This document shows, in pieces, positions 24,040 through 31,787 of a stretch of DNA of 64,000 nt. Origin of the DNA: Oceanospirillum sp048270425 (GTDB lineage: Bacteria > Pseudomonadota > Gammaproteobacteria > Pseudomonadales > Halomonadaceae); contig JBLWSY010000015.1 of the NCBI GenBank assembly GCA_048270425.1, positions 1-64,000 of the forward strand, written 5' to 3'. The notes beneath the pieces were generated by a model. The model ran no database searches, was not told the DNA's origin, and worked only from the letters and a program-made list of their open reading frames with translations. The position numbers were made by a program, and so were the translations under genes. How positions within the stretch are numbered: the first letter of the stretch is position 1; each line of letters starts with the position of its first letter.

Positions 24040-25104
24040 TCACTGCAGGGGATTCAGCTGCTCGTTCTGCCATCCCAGATAGGCGGTGTCGCCCGGACTG
24101 AAGGGATGGCTGAGAAAATCGGAATCGTTTTGGTACACAGAAAGGCACAGCTGATCCCCCAGCTGGCATTTCAGGTGGATATAACTACCGAGATATTCCA
24201 CTTCTTCGATGCGGGCGGATGTTTCCAGTGCGCCTTCAAAGTGCTGAGGTGCGATCCGGATACGGTCGCAACGCAGCGAAACTGTGCGCTCAAGGGATTC
24301 ATCTGAGTGAAGTGCCGGTGGCAGTTCGATGCTGACGGCCTGATCCGGGCTGAAGCGGTTTGCTTCTTGCTTACCGGTGATGATGTTGTGGCCACCAATA
24401 AAGCTGGCAACAAAGGCTGTTTTCGGACGAGTGAAGATGCCAATTGGCGTATCAACCTGCTCAATATGGCCATGGTTCATCACCACAACCTGATCAGACA
24501 GCGCAAAAGCTTCTTCCTGAGAGTGGGTCACATGGATAAAAGTGATACCAAGCTTCTGCTGGATCCGCTTCAGCTCAGTACGCATTTTGGCTCGCAGAAA
24601 GGGGTCAAGTGCCGACAGGGGTTCATCCAGCAGGATCACTTCCGGTTCGTTAATCAGGGCACGGGCCAGGGCGACACGCTGCTGCTGGCCACCGGACATC
24701 TGCTCCGGAAAAGCTTCAGCAAAGTTACCCATATTCACCAGATCCAGCATCTTACGGGCACGGCTGTGGCGCTCTTCTTTCGATACACCGCTGATCTTCA
24801 GGCTGAAAGCCACGTTATCCAGACTGTTGAGATGTGGGAAAAGGGCATAGTTCTGGAACATCAGTGCCGTACCCCGTTCTCTCGGAGGCAGGTCGGTAAC
24901 GTTTCGGTTGTTCAGCAGAATGTCGCCTTCGGAAGTCGCTTCGTGACCGGCGATCATGCGTAGCGTTGTGGATTTCCCGCAACCACTGGGACCCAGAAGA
25001 CAGCAATAACTGCCACCCGGGATTTTCAGGTTGATCTCGTTTACCGCCAGACTCTCGTCGTAACGCTTGGATACCCCGACTAGCTCAACAGAACCTTTAC
25101 TCAT
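24040..25104 (-). CDS. ABC transporter ATP-binding protein (PotA-like)
   Basis: 354 residues. Walker A GPSGCGKSTT, signature MSGGQQQRVALARAL, Walker B VILLDEPLSALD, and a C-terminal TOBE-type domain. The ATG at 25104 (MSKGSVELVGVSKRYDES) fits the family; an upstream in-frame ATG would add 19 residues and overlap the probable GntR operator at 25117-25128. First gene of an operon ATPase - binding protein - two permeases - racemase - allantoinase, behind a sigma-54 promoter. Confidence 0.93.
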   Translation of the reverse strand: MSKGSVELVGVSKRYDESLAVNEINLKIPGGSYCCLLGPSGCGKSTTLRMIAGHEATSEGDILLNNRNVTDLPPRERGTALMFQNYALFPHLNSLDNVAFSLKISGVSKEERHSRARKMLDLVNMGNFAEAFPEQMSGGQQQRVALARALINEPEVILLDEPLSALDPFLRAKMRTELKRIQQKLGITFIHVTHSQEEAFALSDQVVVMNHGHIEQVDTPIGIFTRPKTAFVASFIGGHNIITGKQEANRFSPDQAVSIELPPALHSDESLERTVSLRCDRIRIAPQHFEGALETSARIEEVEYLGSYIHLKCQLGDQLCLSVYQNDSDFLSHPFSPGDTAYLGWQNEQLNPLQ

Positions 25105-25116
25105 AGCTTTTTCCAA

Positions 25117-25128
25117 ATTGTTAGCAAT
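25117..25128. promoter_or_regulatory. Probable GntR operator at the ABC promoter
   Basis: ATTGTTAGCAAT differs by one base from the perfect palindrome ATTGTTAACAAT found in front of the divergent GntR gene. It lies just downstream of the predicted start (about 25134) of the sigma-54 promoter, a position where a bound repressor would block the operon. Confidence 0.72.
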
Positions 25129-25144
25129 CTTTGTTGTTTCTGTT

Positions 25145-25161
25145 AGCGATAAGCGTGCCAA
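25145..25161 (-). promoter_or_regulatory. Sigma-54 (-24/-12) promoter of the ureide ABC operon
   Basis: Minus strand TTGGCACGCTTATCGCT: perfect TTGGCACG -24 element, GG and GC separated by exactly 10 bases, -12 element TCGCT close to TTGCT. Two NtrC-like boxes lie 75-100 bases upstream, the expected enhancer distance. Confidence 0.82.
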
Positions 25162-25232
25162 GCAGTCTGCTGGTTTTATAGTCGATTGTTTTTATTGGTT
25201 TTGTTGTTTTTATGGCTCTTTTCGGGAGGTTT

Positions 25233-25263
25233 TGCACTGTAGTCGGTGCACTTTTATTGTGCT
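25233..25263. promoter_or_regulatory. NtrC-like enhancer boxes of the ABC operon
   Basis: TGCAC-TTTTATT-GTGCT at 25247-25263 matches TGCAC-N7-GTGCA at nine of ten positions. An overlapping TGCAC ... GTGCA pair with 8-base spacing occupies 25233-25250. They sit 75-100 bases upstream of the sigma-54 promoter at 25145-25161. Confidence 0.72.
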
Positions 25264-25326
25264 TAATGCTCGGTGATGGGGCGTTTTTAAGTGGTTTTCA
25301 GCAGATGATTGTTTAACTATTTTTGC

Positions 25327-25342
25327 TATAATTGTTAACAAT
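25327..25342 (+). promoter_or_regulatory. -10 element and operator of the GntR gene
   Basis: TATAAT at 25327-25332 is fused to the perfect 12-bp palindrome ATTGTTAACAAT at 25331-25342. GntR/FadR-subfamily regulators bind short palindromes of this size, so this is a likely autoregulatory site. I see no good -35 element. Confidence 0.72.
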
Positions 25343-25364
25343 TTAGGTGGATGAGGATTTTTTG

Positions 25365-26045
25365 ATGGCGACCAGAGCCCAACAGGAAGTGCAGCGTATT
25401 GTTGATGCGATCGCGGCTGCGATCTATGAACATCGCCTGCCACCAGGAGCCCGATTAACAGAAGCTAAGCTGGTAGATGTGCTGAGCGCCAACCGTAATC
25501 ATGTCCGTGCGGCGCTGCAGAAGTTAGCCGTTGAATACAAGGTGGTTGATATCTTTCCCAATCGGGGCGCGTTTGTCGCTCAGCCCACGGTTGAAGAGGC
25601 AAAAGATGTGTTTGATGCCCGCTGTGTGCTGGAAAAAGGTATTGTCTCCCTTGCCGTGGGTAAGCTCACGCCTTCTCACAAACAACGGCTTCAGAAGCAG
25701 CTGGAAAAAGAAGCAGAAGCGATTCGCCATGGAGACCGCCGTGATATGGTGCGCGAGTCGGGGGCTTTCCACAGTTTGCTGGCGGATATTGCCGGTAATC
25801 AGGTATTGGCCGAGTTGCTCAGTCATCTGATTTTGCGCTCATCCCTGATTATTGCTTTGTACCAGCCAACGTCAGATGTGAAGTGCTCCTTACATGAGCA
25901 TGAGGCTTTGCTGGAGGCGATATTCTCCGGTGATCATGAGGCAGCCAGTGCTCAGATGGGACGTCATATTCATGGTATTCAGGAGCATCTGCCGTTGAAA
26001 AACCGTGAGGTTGAGATCGATCTTGAAAAGGCGCTCAGTTTTTAA
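25365..26045 (+). CDS. GntR-family (FadR subfamily) transcriptional regulator
   Basis: 226 residues: N-terminal winged helix (about 5-75, with LTEAKLVDVLSANRNHVRAALQKL) and a C-terminal all-helical FCD ligand domain (FDARCVLEKGIVSLAV, FHSLLADIAGNQVLAELLSHL). The ATG at 25365 has GAGGA 7 bases before it and was preferred over an in-frame GTG at 25347. Divergent from the ureide ABC operon, with a matching operator on each side, so it very probably represses that operon and itself, releasing on a ureide-pathway metabolite. Confidence 0.92.
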   Translation: MATRAQQEVQRIVDAIAAAIYEHRLPPGARLTEAKLVDVLSANRNHVRAALQKLAVEYKVVDIFPNRGAFVAQPTVEEAKDVFDARCVLEKGIVSLAVGKLTPSHKQRLQKQLEKEAEAIRHGDRRDMVRESGAFHSLLADIAGNQVLAELLSHLILRSSLIIALYQPTSDVKCSLHEHEALLEAIFSGDHEAASAQMGRHIHGIQEHLPLKNREVEIDLEKALSF

Positions 26046-26082
26046 GTCCGAATCTCCAGCTCTTAATGTCTGCGCATAAAAA

Positions 26083-26134
26083 AGCAGATACGAATCGCTT
26101 CGTATCTGCTAAAAACATTGCCTTTCGGGCAATG
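26083..26134 (-). terminator. Tandem hairpins, terminator of alc-allA
   Basis: Stem AGCAGATACGAA (26083-26094) / 26099-26110 followed on the minus strand by six T's, and a second hairpin CATTGCC/GGCAATG (26116-26122, 26128-26134). They lie between the convergent GntR and allA genes. Confidence 0.85.
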
Positions 26135-26171
26135 AAGGGTGTGTCCCGTTAAAGGTCAGTCTGTTCAGATG

Positions 26172-26714
26172 TTAAGAGGGCAGAGATGATGGATAAGCGA
26201 TCCACACGTCAGAATCCGGACGTTGTATTTCATTACAGTTATCTTTGTCTCCCTGACGATCTACCACCAGCAACTCATCATCATCTTCCAGGGTGATCAG
26301 CGGGTAGTGCCATGTGCCTGCTGCGTAATTAACACCCTGTGATCCATCGCTGATAAATAACGCGAGATCACCTTGTCCCACGGCCTGTGCCGAAGCCGCA
26401 ACAAGAATCAGAAAGGGTCTGCCTTTCAGTGGAATAAATGCCTGAGAGCCAAAGGGATGCTGCTCCATCATCTCTACCCGAAACGGAAAAGCATTGGCGA
26501 CGGGTTTGCGGAAAATACTGATAATGGCCCGCCCGTCTTCCGGCCCTGTCTCGACATTGGCCATCTGGTGATAGCGCTCGGTACTGCCGCCATTGATCAG
26601 AAAGTGCGTATGCTGTTTCCGGTCAATCACCTCACCATAAGGCGCAAAAGCTTCTGCTGTCAGCAGCTGAGGTTGCAGTGACTTTGACGTTGATTCGGGT
26701 GTCAGACGGGACAT
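26172..26714 (-). CDS. allA: Ureidoglycolate lyase
   Basis: 180-residue cupin-fold enzyme that splits (S)-ureidoglycolate to glyoxylate and urea. Recognised by LTAEAFAPYGEVI, MMEQHPFGSQAFIPL and YAAGTWHYPLI, which carry the family's conserved residues. It lies 15 bases after allantoicase, which makes its substrate. The urea product would feed the urease encoded 8 kb away. Confidence 0.95.
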   Translation of the reverse strand: MSRLTPESTSKSLQPQLLTAEAFAPYGEVIDRKQHTHFLINGGSTERYHQMANVETGPEDGRAIISIFRKPVANAFPFRVEMMEQHPFGSQAFIPLKGRPFLILVAASAQAVGQGDLALFISDGSQGVNYAAGTWHYPLITLEDDDELLVVDRQGDKDNCNEIQRPDSDVWIAYPSSLPS

Positions 26715-26729
26715 AGCGTTATTCCTCTG

Positions 26730-27728
26730 TTATTCCCCGATGGTGCCCAGAACACGAATGCGACTGACGCCACCATCCGGGAAAATATTCAGGCGAATAT
26801 GGCTCACCCGGCCCAGCTGTTTCAGTTGATCCCGGAAGTGATGCTCGCTGTCCATGCTCAGTTTCTGTGACGGCAACAGCTCTTCCCAATACAGGCTCTG
26901 TGCCGGTAGCTGCTCATCAGTGCCGCCCTCAACAAAGCCTGCCTGAATTGAGCAGGAGTCGGGGAAGTTGCCTTTAAAGTGGCAGGTATCGATCAACACT
27001 TCTTCAATTTTGCCGGGGTGGCCCAGGGCAATAATCACCCAGTCATAACCCGGTGTACGGCGTCGGGCGGTTTCCCAGCCGTCACCCATATTCACGCCCC
27101 GACCCGGATTCAGCAGGTTGCTGATGGTGCCGTAATGCTCATCGGAACAGGCCAGGGCACGCCCCCCATTAAGAACCGATGCCAGATCTGTTAACTCAGT
27201 TGTGGCGTGTTTTTCCCAATCTTTATAAAGGCGGCCATAGCAACGGAAACGGGCTACACCGCCATCGGGGAAGATATTCAGCTTGAGATGAGTCCAGGGT
27301 TGTTCCTGATTCAGGCACTCAAACAGGTTGTGACTGTCACCCTGCAGGTTGCTGTCCGTCAGAATCTTGCTCCATTGGGTGTTCGCATCCGGCTCCGCAT
27401 TTGGGCTGAAGCAAGCTTCAACCGATGCTGAAGGCGGATAATTACCGGTGAAGAACTGAGTGTCGATATCACAGGCTTCAATAAAGCCGGGCGCACCCAG
27501 TTTAATAATGGCGTAATCGAAGCCGGAGGAACGCTTTCGACGGCTCTCCCAGCCATCCATCCATTTACCGTTATCATCGTAAACCCCCTCTTTCCAAACA
27601 GGTGGCTCGGGGTTCAGCATACGCTTGGCTTCTGCAAACCAGTCATCAGTCACATAAACAACCTGAGTACCCAGGCGGGCGTCGGTCAGGTTGTTGTGGT
27701 AGCGATATTTAGAGAGTTCCTGTGTCAT
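26730..27728 (-). CDS. alc: Allantoicase
   Basis: 332 residues with two homologous beta-sandwich (allantoicase) repeats, each showing a GWESRRKRSSGFDYAIIKLG / GWETARRRTPGYDWVIIALG segment (about 60-80 and 225-245). It hydrolyses allantoate to ureidoglycolate and urea. The ATG at 27728 has GGAAG before it and was preferred over an upstream ATG at 27740. First gene of alc-allA, behind a sigma-54 promoter 32 bases upstream of the start codon. Confidence 0.96.
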   Translation of the reverse strand: MTQELSKYRYHNNLTDARLGTQVVYVTDDWFAEAKRMLNPEPPVWKEGVYDDNGKWMDGWESRRKRSSGFDYAIIKLGAPGFIEACDIDTQFFTGNYPPSASVEACFSPNAEPDANTQWSKILTDSNLQGDSHNLFECLNQEQPWTHLKLNIFPDGGVARFRCYGRLYKDWEKHATTELTDLASVLNGGRALACSDEHYGTISNLLNPGRGVNMGDGWETARRRTPGYDWVIIALGHPGKIEEVLIDTCHFKGNFPDSCSIQAGFVEGGTDEQLPAQSLYWEELLPSQKLSMDSEHHFRDQLKQLGRVSHIRLNIFPDGGVSRIRVLGTIGE

Positions 27729-27770
27729 TTTGGCTTCCATTGAAACTTTTGATTCATTTTAATTTTTGAT

Positions 27771-27786
27771 TGCAACAACGGTGCCA
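27771..27786 (-). promoter_or_regulatory. Sigma-54 (-24/-12) promoter of alc-allA
   Basis: Minus strand TGGCACCGTTGTTGCA: nearly perfect match to TGGCACG-N4-TTGCA with the exact GG-N10-GC spacing. Predicted start about 27760. Confidence 0.88.
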
Positions 27787-28048
27787 CTATCAGATGGAGA
27801 TTCAGGAGGACGGGTTTTATCGCTTTTGACGGCACACGAAGCCGCTTTTTTAAGAAAAAGCATCGGGTTTTATGCATTAAACTGGGGCGAATAAGGCGAG
27901 GTTTGTGCGGTTTTGCACCTGATTGGAACAAAAGTTTCTTTGTGAAATTTTTGTTGCAAAGAAAACGCTGCCGGTGGCTCTTTTTTAGGTAAGATAGCGA
28001 GAGTCATCTTATTAAAGTGCGAACCGCAGTCGGTAAGGGAGATATCAA
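27787..28048. other. Divergent intergenic region alc / rpiR-type regulator
   Basis: The 320-base gap between alc and the RpiR-type gene holds the sigma-54 promoter listed separately, a short GTGC-GGTTTT-GCAC palindrome at 27905-27918 about 145 bases upstream of the predicted start, and a purine-rich AAGGGAGA ribosome site for the regulator at 28036-28042. No canonical NtrC box (GCAC-N7-GTGC) is seen here, and I find no small gene. Confidence 0.6.
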
Positions 28049-28885
28049 TTGGCAGACCTGATTGAGATTATTCAGCGTGAATACAGCGAGTTTTCCCCCA
28101 GCGAGCGGCGGATTGCTAACTTTATTCTCAGCCATCAGGATGATCTGGCGACCTATAACTCCGTTGAACTCAGTAAAGAGTGTCAGACCTCAAAAGCAAC
28201 CATTAGCCGTTTGTTCAAACGTTTGGGGTTTAAGAGTTTTCGTGATGCCAGAAATGCTATGCGGGATCTTCGGCGTGCCGGTGTGCCTATGGCTCGCGAT
28301 GCCTCTCTTAATAATGAGTCGCTGACCAGCCAGCATTTTGCTTCTGAGATCAGTAATATCGAGCGGCTGCAGAGTTTGTTGCAGCATCAGCCTTTGGATC
28401 AGATTGTTAGTGCGCTGTCAGAGGCCAGGAAGATCGCTGTAATCGGTTTTCGTAACGCTTATCCCGTGGCGCTTCATCTCAGACAGCAGCTGATACAGAG
28501 CAGAGATCAGGTCAACCTGCTGCCTCAACCGGGACAAACCCTCGGGGAGGATCTGGTTGATTACGGGGATAACGACCTTGTGGTGGTGATGGCTTTTCAT
28601 CGCCGTCCGGAAGTGACCAAGCGCCTGATTCAGGTGCTTTCCGATCATCCTGCCCGGGTCATTATTTTTGCTGAAGAAAATAGCGGGCTGAACTGTCGTG
28701 GCTCGGATTGGCTGTTTGAGATTCCGTTAGAAACGGTGTCGGCTTTTGACAGCTACGCCTTGCCGATGAGTATGGTCAGCCTGCTGAGTAATCAGGTCTT
28801 CCATCGTCGACTGGAGCAAGGTCAGCAGCGGGTTACCGCAATCAACGAGCTCTATGATGAACTGAATGAACTGGATCTGAGCTGA
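28049..28885 (+). CDS. RpiR/MurR-family transcriptional regulator
   Basis: 278 residues: N-terminal RpiR helix-turn-helix (about 1-75, ANFILSHQDDLATYNSVELSKECQTSKATISRLFKRLGFKSF region) and a C-terminal SIS sugar/ligand-binding domain (IAVIGFRNAYPVALHLRQQL; DLVVVMAFHRRPEVTK). A TTG start is used, supported by AAGGGAGA 7 bases upstream. Divergent from alc-allA and upstream of urtE's end, so it plausibly controls the allantoate genes. The ligand is not predictable. Confidence 0.9.
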   Translation: MADLIEIIQREYSEFSPSERRIANFILSHQDDLATYNSVELSKECQTSKATISRLFKRLGFKSFRDARNAMRDLRRAGVPMARDASLNNESLTSQHFASEISNIERLQSLLQHQPLDQIVSALSEARKIAVIGFRNAYPVALHLRQQLIQSRDQVNLLPQPGQTLGEDLVDYGDNDLVVVMAFHRRPEVTKRLIQVLSDHPARVIIFAEENSGLNCRGSDWLFEIPLETVSAFDSYALPMSMVSLLSNQVFHRRLEQGQQRVTAINELYDELNELDLS

Positions 28886-28890
28886 TAAAG

Positions 28891-28928
28891 AAAAGCGGGA
28901 GTTTTGCTCCCGCTTCAGGTCTTTTTTT
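28891..28928. terminator. Terminator between the RpiR-type gene and urtE
   Basis: Stem AAGCGGGAG (28893-28901) / CTCCCGCTT (28907-28915). T-rich sequence follows on the + strand after a short gap, and TTTTCTTT follows on the minus strand, so it can serve both convergent units. Confidence 0.82.
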
Positions 28929-28966
28929 GAACCTGCTAAGGGCACTTATTCAACCCGCTAAGGGCT

Positions 28967-29674
28967 TTAAACCGCCAGATACTGACGGATCAGCTCATCG
29001 TTCAGGTTAGCCATTTTGTCGCTGGCAACCACTCGGCCTTTCTCCATCAGACGGAACTCTTTACCCACCCGGCGGGCAAAGCCCAGTTTCTGCTCCACCA
29101 GAATCACGGTTAGTCCTTCCTCCTCATTAAGCTTGAGGATGACATCACCGATCTGCTTTACGATGTTGGGCTGAATACCTTCGTTGGGTTCATCCAGAAT
29201 CAGCACCTTGGGCTCCAGTACTAACGCCCGGCCAATGGCCAGCTGTTGCTGTTGACCGCCGGACAGGTCGCCGCCACGACGGTGCAGCATCTCTTTCAGC
29301 ACCGGAAACAGCTCGAAGATTTTTTCCGGAATGTCACCAGAGGTATCTCCGGTTCGGCTTTTACGCACCGGCAGGCCGATACGCAGATTCTCTTCCACGG
29401 TGAGCATGGGGAAGATATCCCGCCCTTGTGGCACATAACCGATACCACCGGGGGCGCGGTTTTCAGCGCTTTGGGTGTGCAGTGGCTTTCCGTCTAACAG
29501 GATCTCGCCGCTTGAGATCGGCAGTAGTCCCATCAGGCATTTCAGCAGCGTGGTTTTACCCACACCGTTCCGGCCCATAATGCAGGTGCAGGAACCGGCT
29601 TCGATATCCAGATTCAGATCCCACAGAATCTGGGTTCCGCCATAGAGCTGATTCACATTGTTAATGGCGATCAT
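28967..29674 (-). CDS. urtE: Urea ABC transporter ATPase UrtE
   Basis: 235-residue LivF-like ATPase. Walker A GRNGVGKTT, signature LSGGQQQQLAIGRAL, Walker B VLILDEPNEGIQPNI; the NEGIQPNIV wording is specific to UrtE. Last gene of urtABCDE; its ATG overlaps the urtD stop by 4 bases. Confidence 0.96.
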   Translation of the reverse strand: MIAINNVNQLYGGTQILWDLNLDIEAGSCTCIMGRNGVGKTTLLKCLMGLLPISSGEILLDGKPLHTQSAENRAPGGIGYVPQGRDIFPMLTVEENLRIGLPVRKSRTGDTSGDIPEKIFELFPVLKEMLHRRGGDLSGGQQQQLAIGRALVLEPKVLILDEPNEGIQPNIVKQIGDVILKLNEEEGLTVILVEQKLGFARRVGKEFRLMEKGRVVASDKMANLNDELIRQYLAV

Positions 29675-30516
29675 GCTTCTTCCCCCAGATAAACGTCGAT
29701 CACATCTTTATTACTCTGTATCTGATCCATGGAGCCTTCGGCCAGCACTGAGCCCTGGTGCAATACGGTGACAGTGCGGGCGATGCTGCGCACAAACTCC
29801 ATATCATGTTCCACCACGATAACCGTGTGTTTGCCCGCCAGAGATTGCAGCAATTCTGCAGTGCGTTCGGTCTCTTCAGCAGTCATACCGGCAACGGGTT
29901 CATCAATCAGTAGCAGGCGGGGCTCCGCCATCAGCAGCATGCCGATTTCCAGCCACTGCTTCTGACCGTGGGAGAGGGCACCGGCAGCCATAAAACGCTG
30001 TTCTTTCAGGCCGATAACACCCAGTACATGGTCGATACGGTCGATCTCGCTGGGAGTGAGTCTGGCCATCAGCACCGGTAACACTTTCTTGCTGGTCTTC
30101 AGCGACAGCTCCAGATTGTCGAACACGGTATGGGCTTCAAACACTGTAGGTTTCTGAAATTTACGACCGATGCCAAGCTCGGCGATGGCGGGCTCCTGAT
30201 GCTCCAGCAGATTGTGATTCTGTCCGAAATAGACACTGCCGGAATCCGGTTTGGTTTTACCGGTAATCACATCCATCAGGGTGGTTTTACCGGCACCGTT
30301 GGCACCGATCAGGCAGCGCAGTTCGCCATCATTGATATAGAGGTTGAGATTGTTGAGCGCCTTAAAGCCATCGAAGCTCAGATTGAGGTCTTCCACATAG
30401 AGAATCATCTGATGGGAAACATCGATCTTTTTCTCAGCGGGCATCAGAAAAGGCCACACCTGATCCCGGCGCATCAGCTCTTTTCCGCTCTCTTTCAGTT
30501 GGGTCAGGGCGCTCAT
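29671..30516 (-). CDS. urtD: Urea ABC transporter ATPase UrtD
   Basis: 281 residues, LivG-like. Walker A GANGAGKTTLMDVITGKT, signature LSHGQKQWLEIGMLL, Walker B LLLIDEPVAGMT. A roughly 35-residue N-terminal extension (MSALTQLKESGKELMRRDQ) precedes the ATPase fold. Overlaps urtC by 4 bases. Confidence 0.95.
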   Translation of the reverse strand: MSALTQLKESGKELMRRDQVWPFLMPAEKKIDVSHQMILYVEDLNLSFDGFKALNNLNLYINDGELRCLIGANGAGKTTLMDVITGKTKPDSGSVYFGQNHNLLEHQEPAIAELGIGRKFQKPTVFEAHTVFDNLELSLKTSKKVLPVLMARLTPSEIDRIDHVLGVIGLKEQRFMAAGALSHGQKQWLEIGMLLMAEPRLLLIDEPVAGMTAEETERTAELLQSLAGKHTVIVVEHDMEFVRSIARTVTVLHQGSVLAEGSMDQIQSNKDVIDVYLGEEA

Positions 30517-31787
30517 GAATGAACCTCCTTGGGCTGATGATTGGCGCTTGTTGGTGTTGTGGGTGTTGTGGGTGTTGGGCTTTTCGGTGCTGGGTTTTTA
30601 GAAGGGTTGTCCAGGCGCTGTTTCAGCTGATCGAAAACACCCATCAGACCTTTCGGCAGATACAGGGTTACGAGAACGAAGAGTGCGCCCAGCGCGAACA
30701 GCCAGCCGTCCGGCATGATGGCGGTGAAGCGTGTCTTGGCGTAATTCACCAGCAGGGCCCCGATAATGGCACCAATCAGGGTGCCGCGACCGCCAACGGC
30801 CACCCAGATCACGATTTCAATGGAGTTGATCGGTGAGAATTCACCGGGATTGATAATGCCCACCTGAGGCACATAAAGTGCCCCGGCGATCGCTGCGATC
30901 ACGGCGGAGTAGACAAACAGCCAAACCTTGTAGGTATCGGTATGGTAACCAAGAAAACGGGCACGGGCTTCACCGTCACGAATCGCAACCACCACCTTGC
31001 CGAGACGGGATTTCATAATCCAGTGGCTGGTGATCAGTGTCAGGGACAGTAGCAATGCGGTGGTGACAAAAAGGCCGATTCGCGTGCTGTCTGCCTGCAG
31101 GTCAAAGCCGAGCAGATCTTTAAAGTCGGTCAGGCCGTTGTTGCCGCCAAAGCCCATCTCGTTGCGGAAGAACGCCAGCATCAGGGCGTAGGTCAGTGCC
31201 TGCGTCATGATAGAGAGGTAAACCCCGGTTACCCGTGAGCGGAACGCCAGCCAGCCAAAGATATAGGCCAGCACACCGGGAACCAGAAGCGCCATCAGCA
31301 TCGCAAACCAGAACTGATCCATACCCAGCCAGAACCAGGGCAGCTCTTTCCAGTCCAGAAACACCATAAAGTCCGGCAGTTCCGGGTGACCGTAGACACC
31401 ACGATCACCGATCTGGCGCATCAGATACATACCCATGCCGTAGCCGCCCAGCGCGAAAAAAGCACCGTGGCCGAGACTGAGAATGCCGCAATAGCCCCAG
31501 ATCACATCCACCGCCAGAGCCAGCATGGCATAACTGAGATACTTACCCAGCAGGGTGATGCTGTAGGTGCTGACATGCAGTGCTGACGATTCCGGCAACA
31601 GCAGGTTAGACGCGGAAGCCAGTGCCGTAACCAACAGCAGGATGATGACAAAAGGTGCCACCCGACCGCCGGGTTGCCCCCGGTCTTTGAACAGAGGATT
31701 AAACAGAGATTGCATCATAGCGGGTGTGCTCTTGATATCGGATGTACTCTTTATATTCGATGTACTCTTTATATTCGGTGTACTCAT
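30513..31787 (-). CDS. urtC: Urea ABC transporter permease UrtC
   Basis: 424 residues, LivM-like with about 8-10 membrane helices (LALAVDVIWGYCGILSLGHGAFFALGGYGMGMY; VAVGGRGTLIGAIIGALLVNYAKT). The ATG overlaps the urtB stop as ATGA. The first 23 residues are an (N/D)IKST repeat encoded by an 18-bp tandem repeat, and the C-terminal tail is Pro/Thr-rich (TPTTPTTPTS). A second start at ATG 31718 or 31715 would remove the repeat, which may thus be untranslated in some copies. Confidence 0.94.
   Translation of the reverse strand: MSTPNIKSTSNIKSTSDIKSTPAMMQSLFNPLFKDRGQPGGRVAPFVIILLLVTALASASNLLLPESSALHVSTYSITLLGKYLSYAMLALAVDVIWGYCGILSLGHGAFFALGGYGMGMYLMRQIGDRGVYGHPELPDFMVFLDWKELPWFWLGMDQFWFAMLMALLVPGVLAYIFGWLAFRSRVTGVYLSIMTQALTYALMLAFFRNEMGFGGNNGLTDFKDLLGFDLQADSTRIGLFVTTALLLSLTLITSHWIMKSRLGKVVVAIRDGEARARFLGYHTDTYKVWLFVYSAVIAAIAGALYVPQVGIINPGEFSPINSIEIVIWVAVGGRGTLIGAIIGALLVNYAKTRFTAIMPDGWLFALGALFVLVTLYLPKGLMGVFDQLKQRLDNPSKNPAPKSPTPTTPTTPTSANHQPKEVHS
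31724..31787. repeat. 18-bp tandem repeat at the urtB/urtC junction
   Basis: On the minus strand the unit AGTACATCGAATATAAAG recurs about 3.5 times from the urtC ATG onward; the last unit differs only at silent or near-silent bases. It encodes STPNIK/STSNIK/STSDIK at the start of UrtC, before the first membrane helix. Confidence 0.9.
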
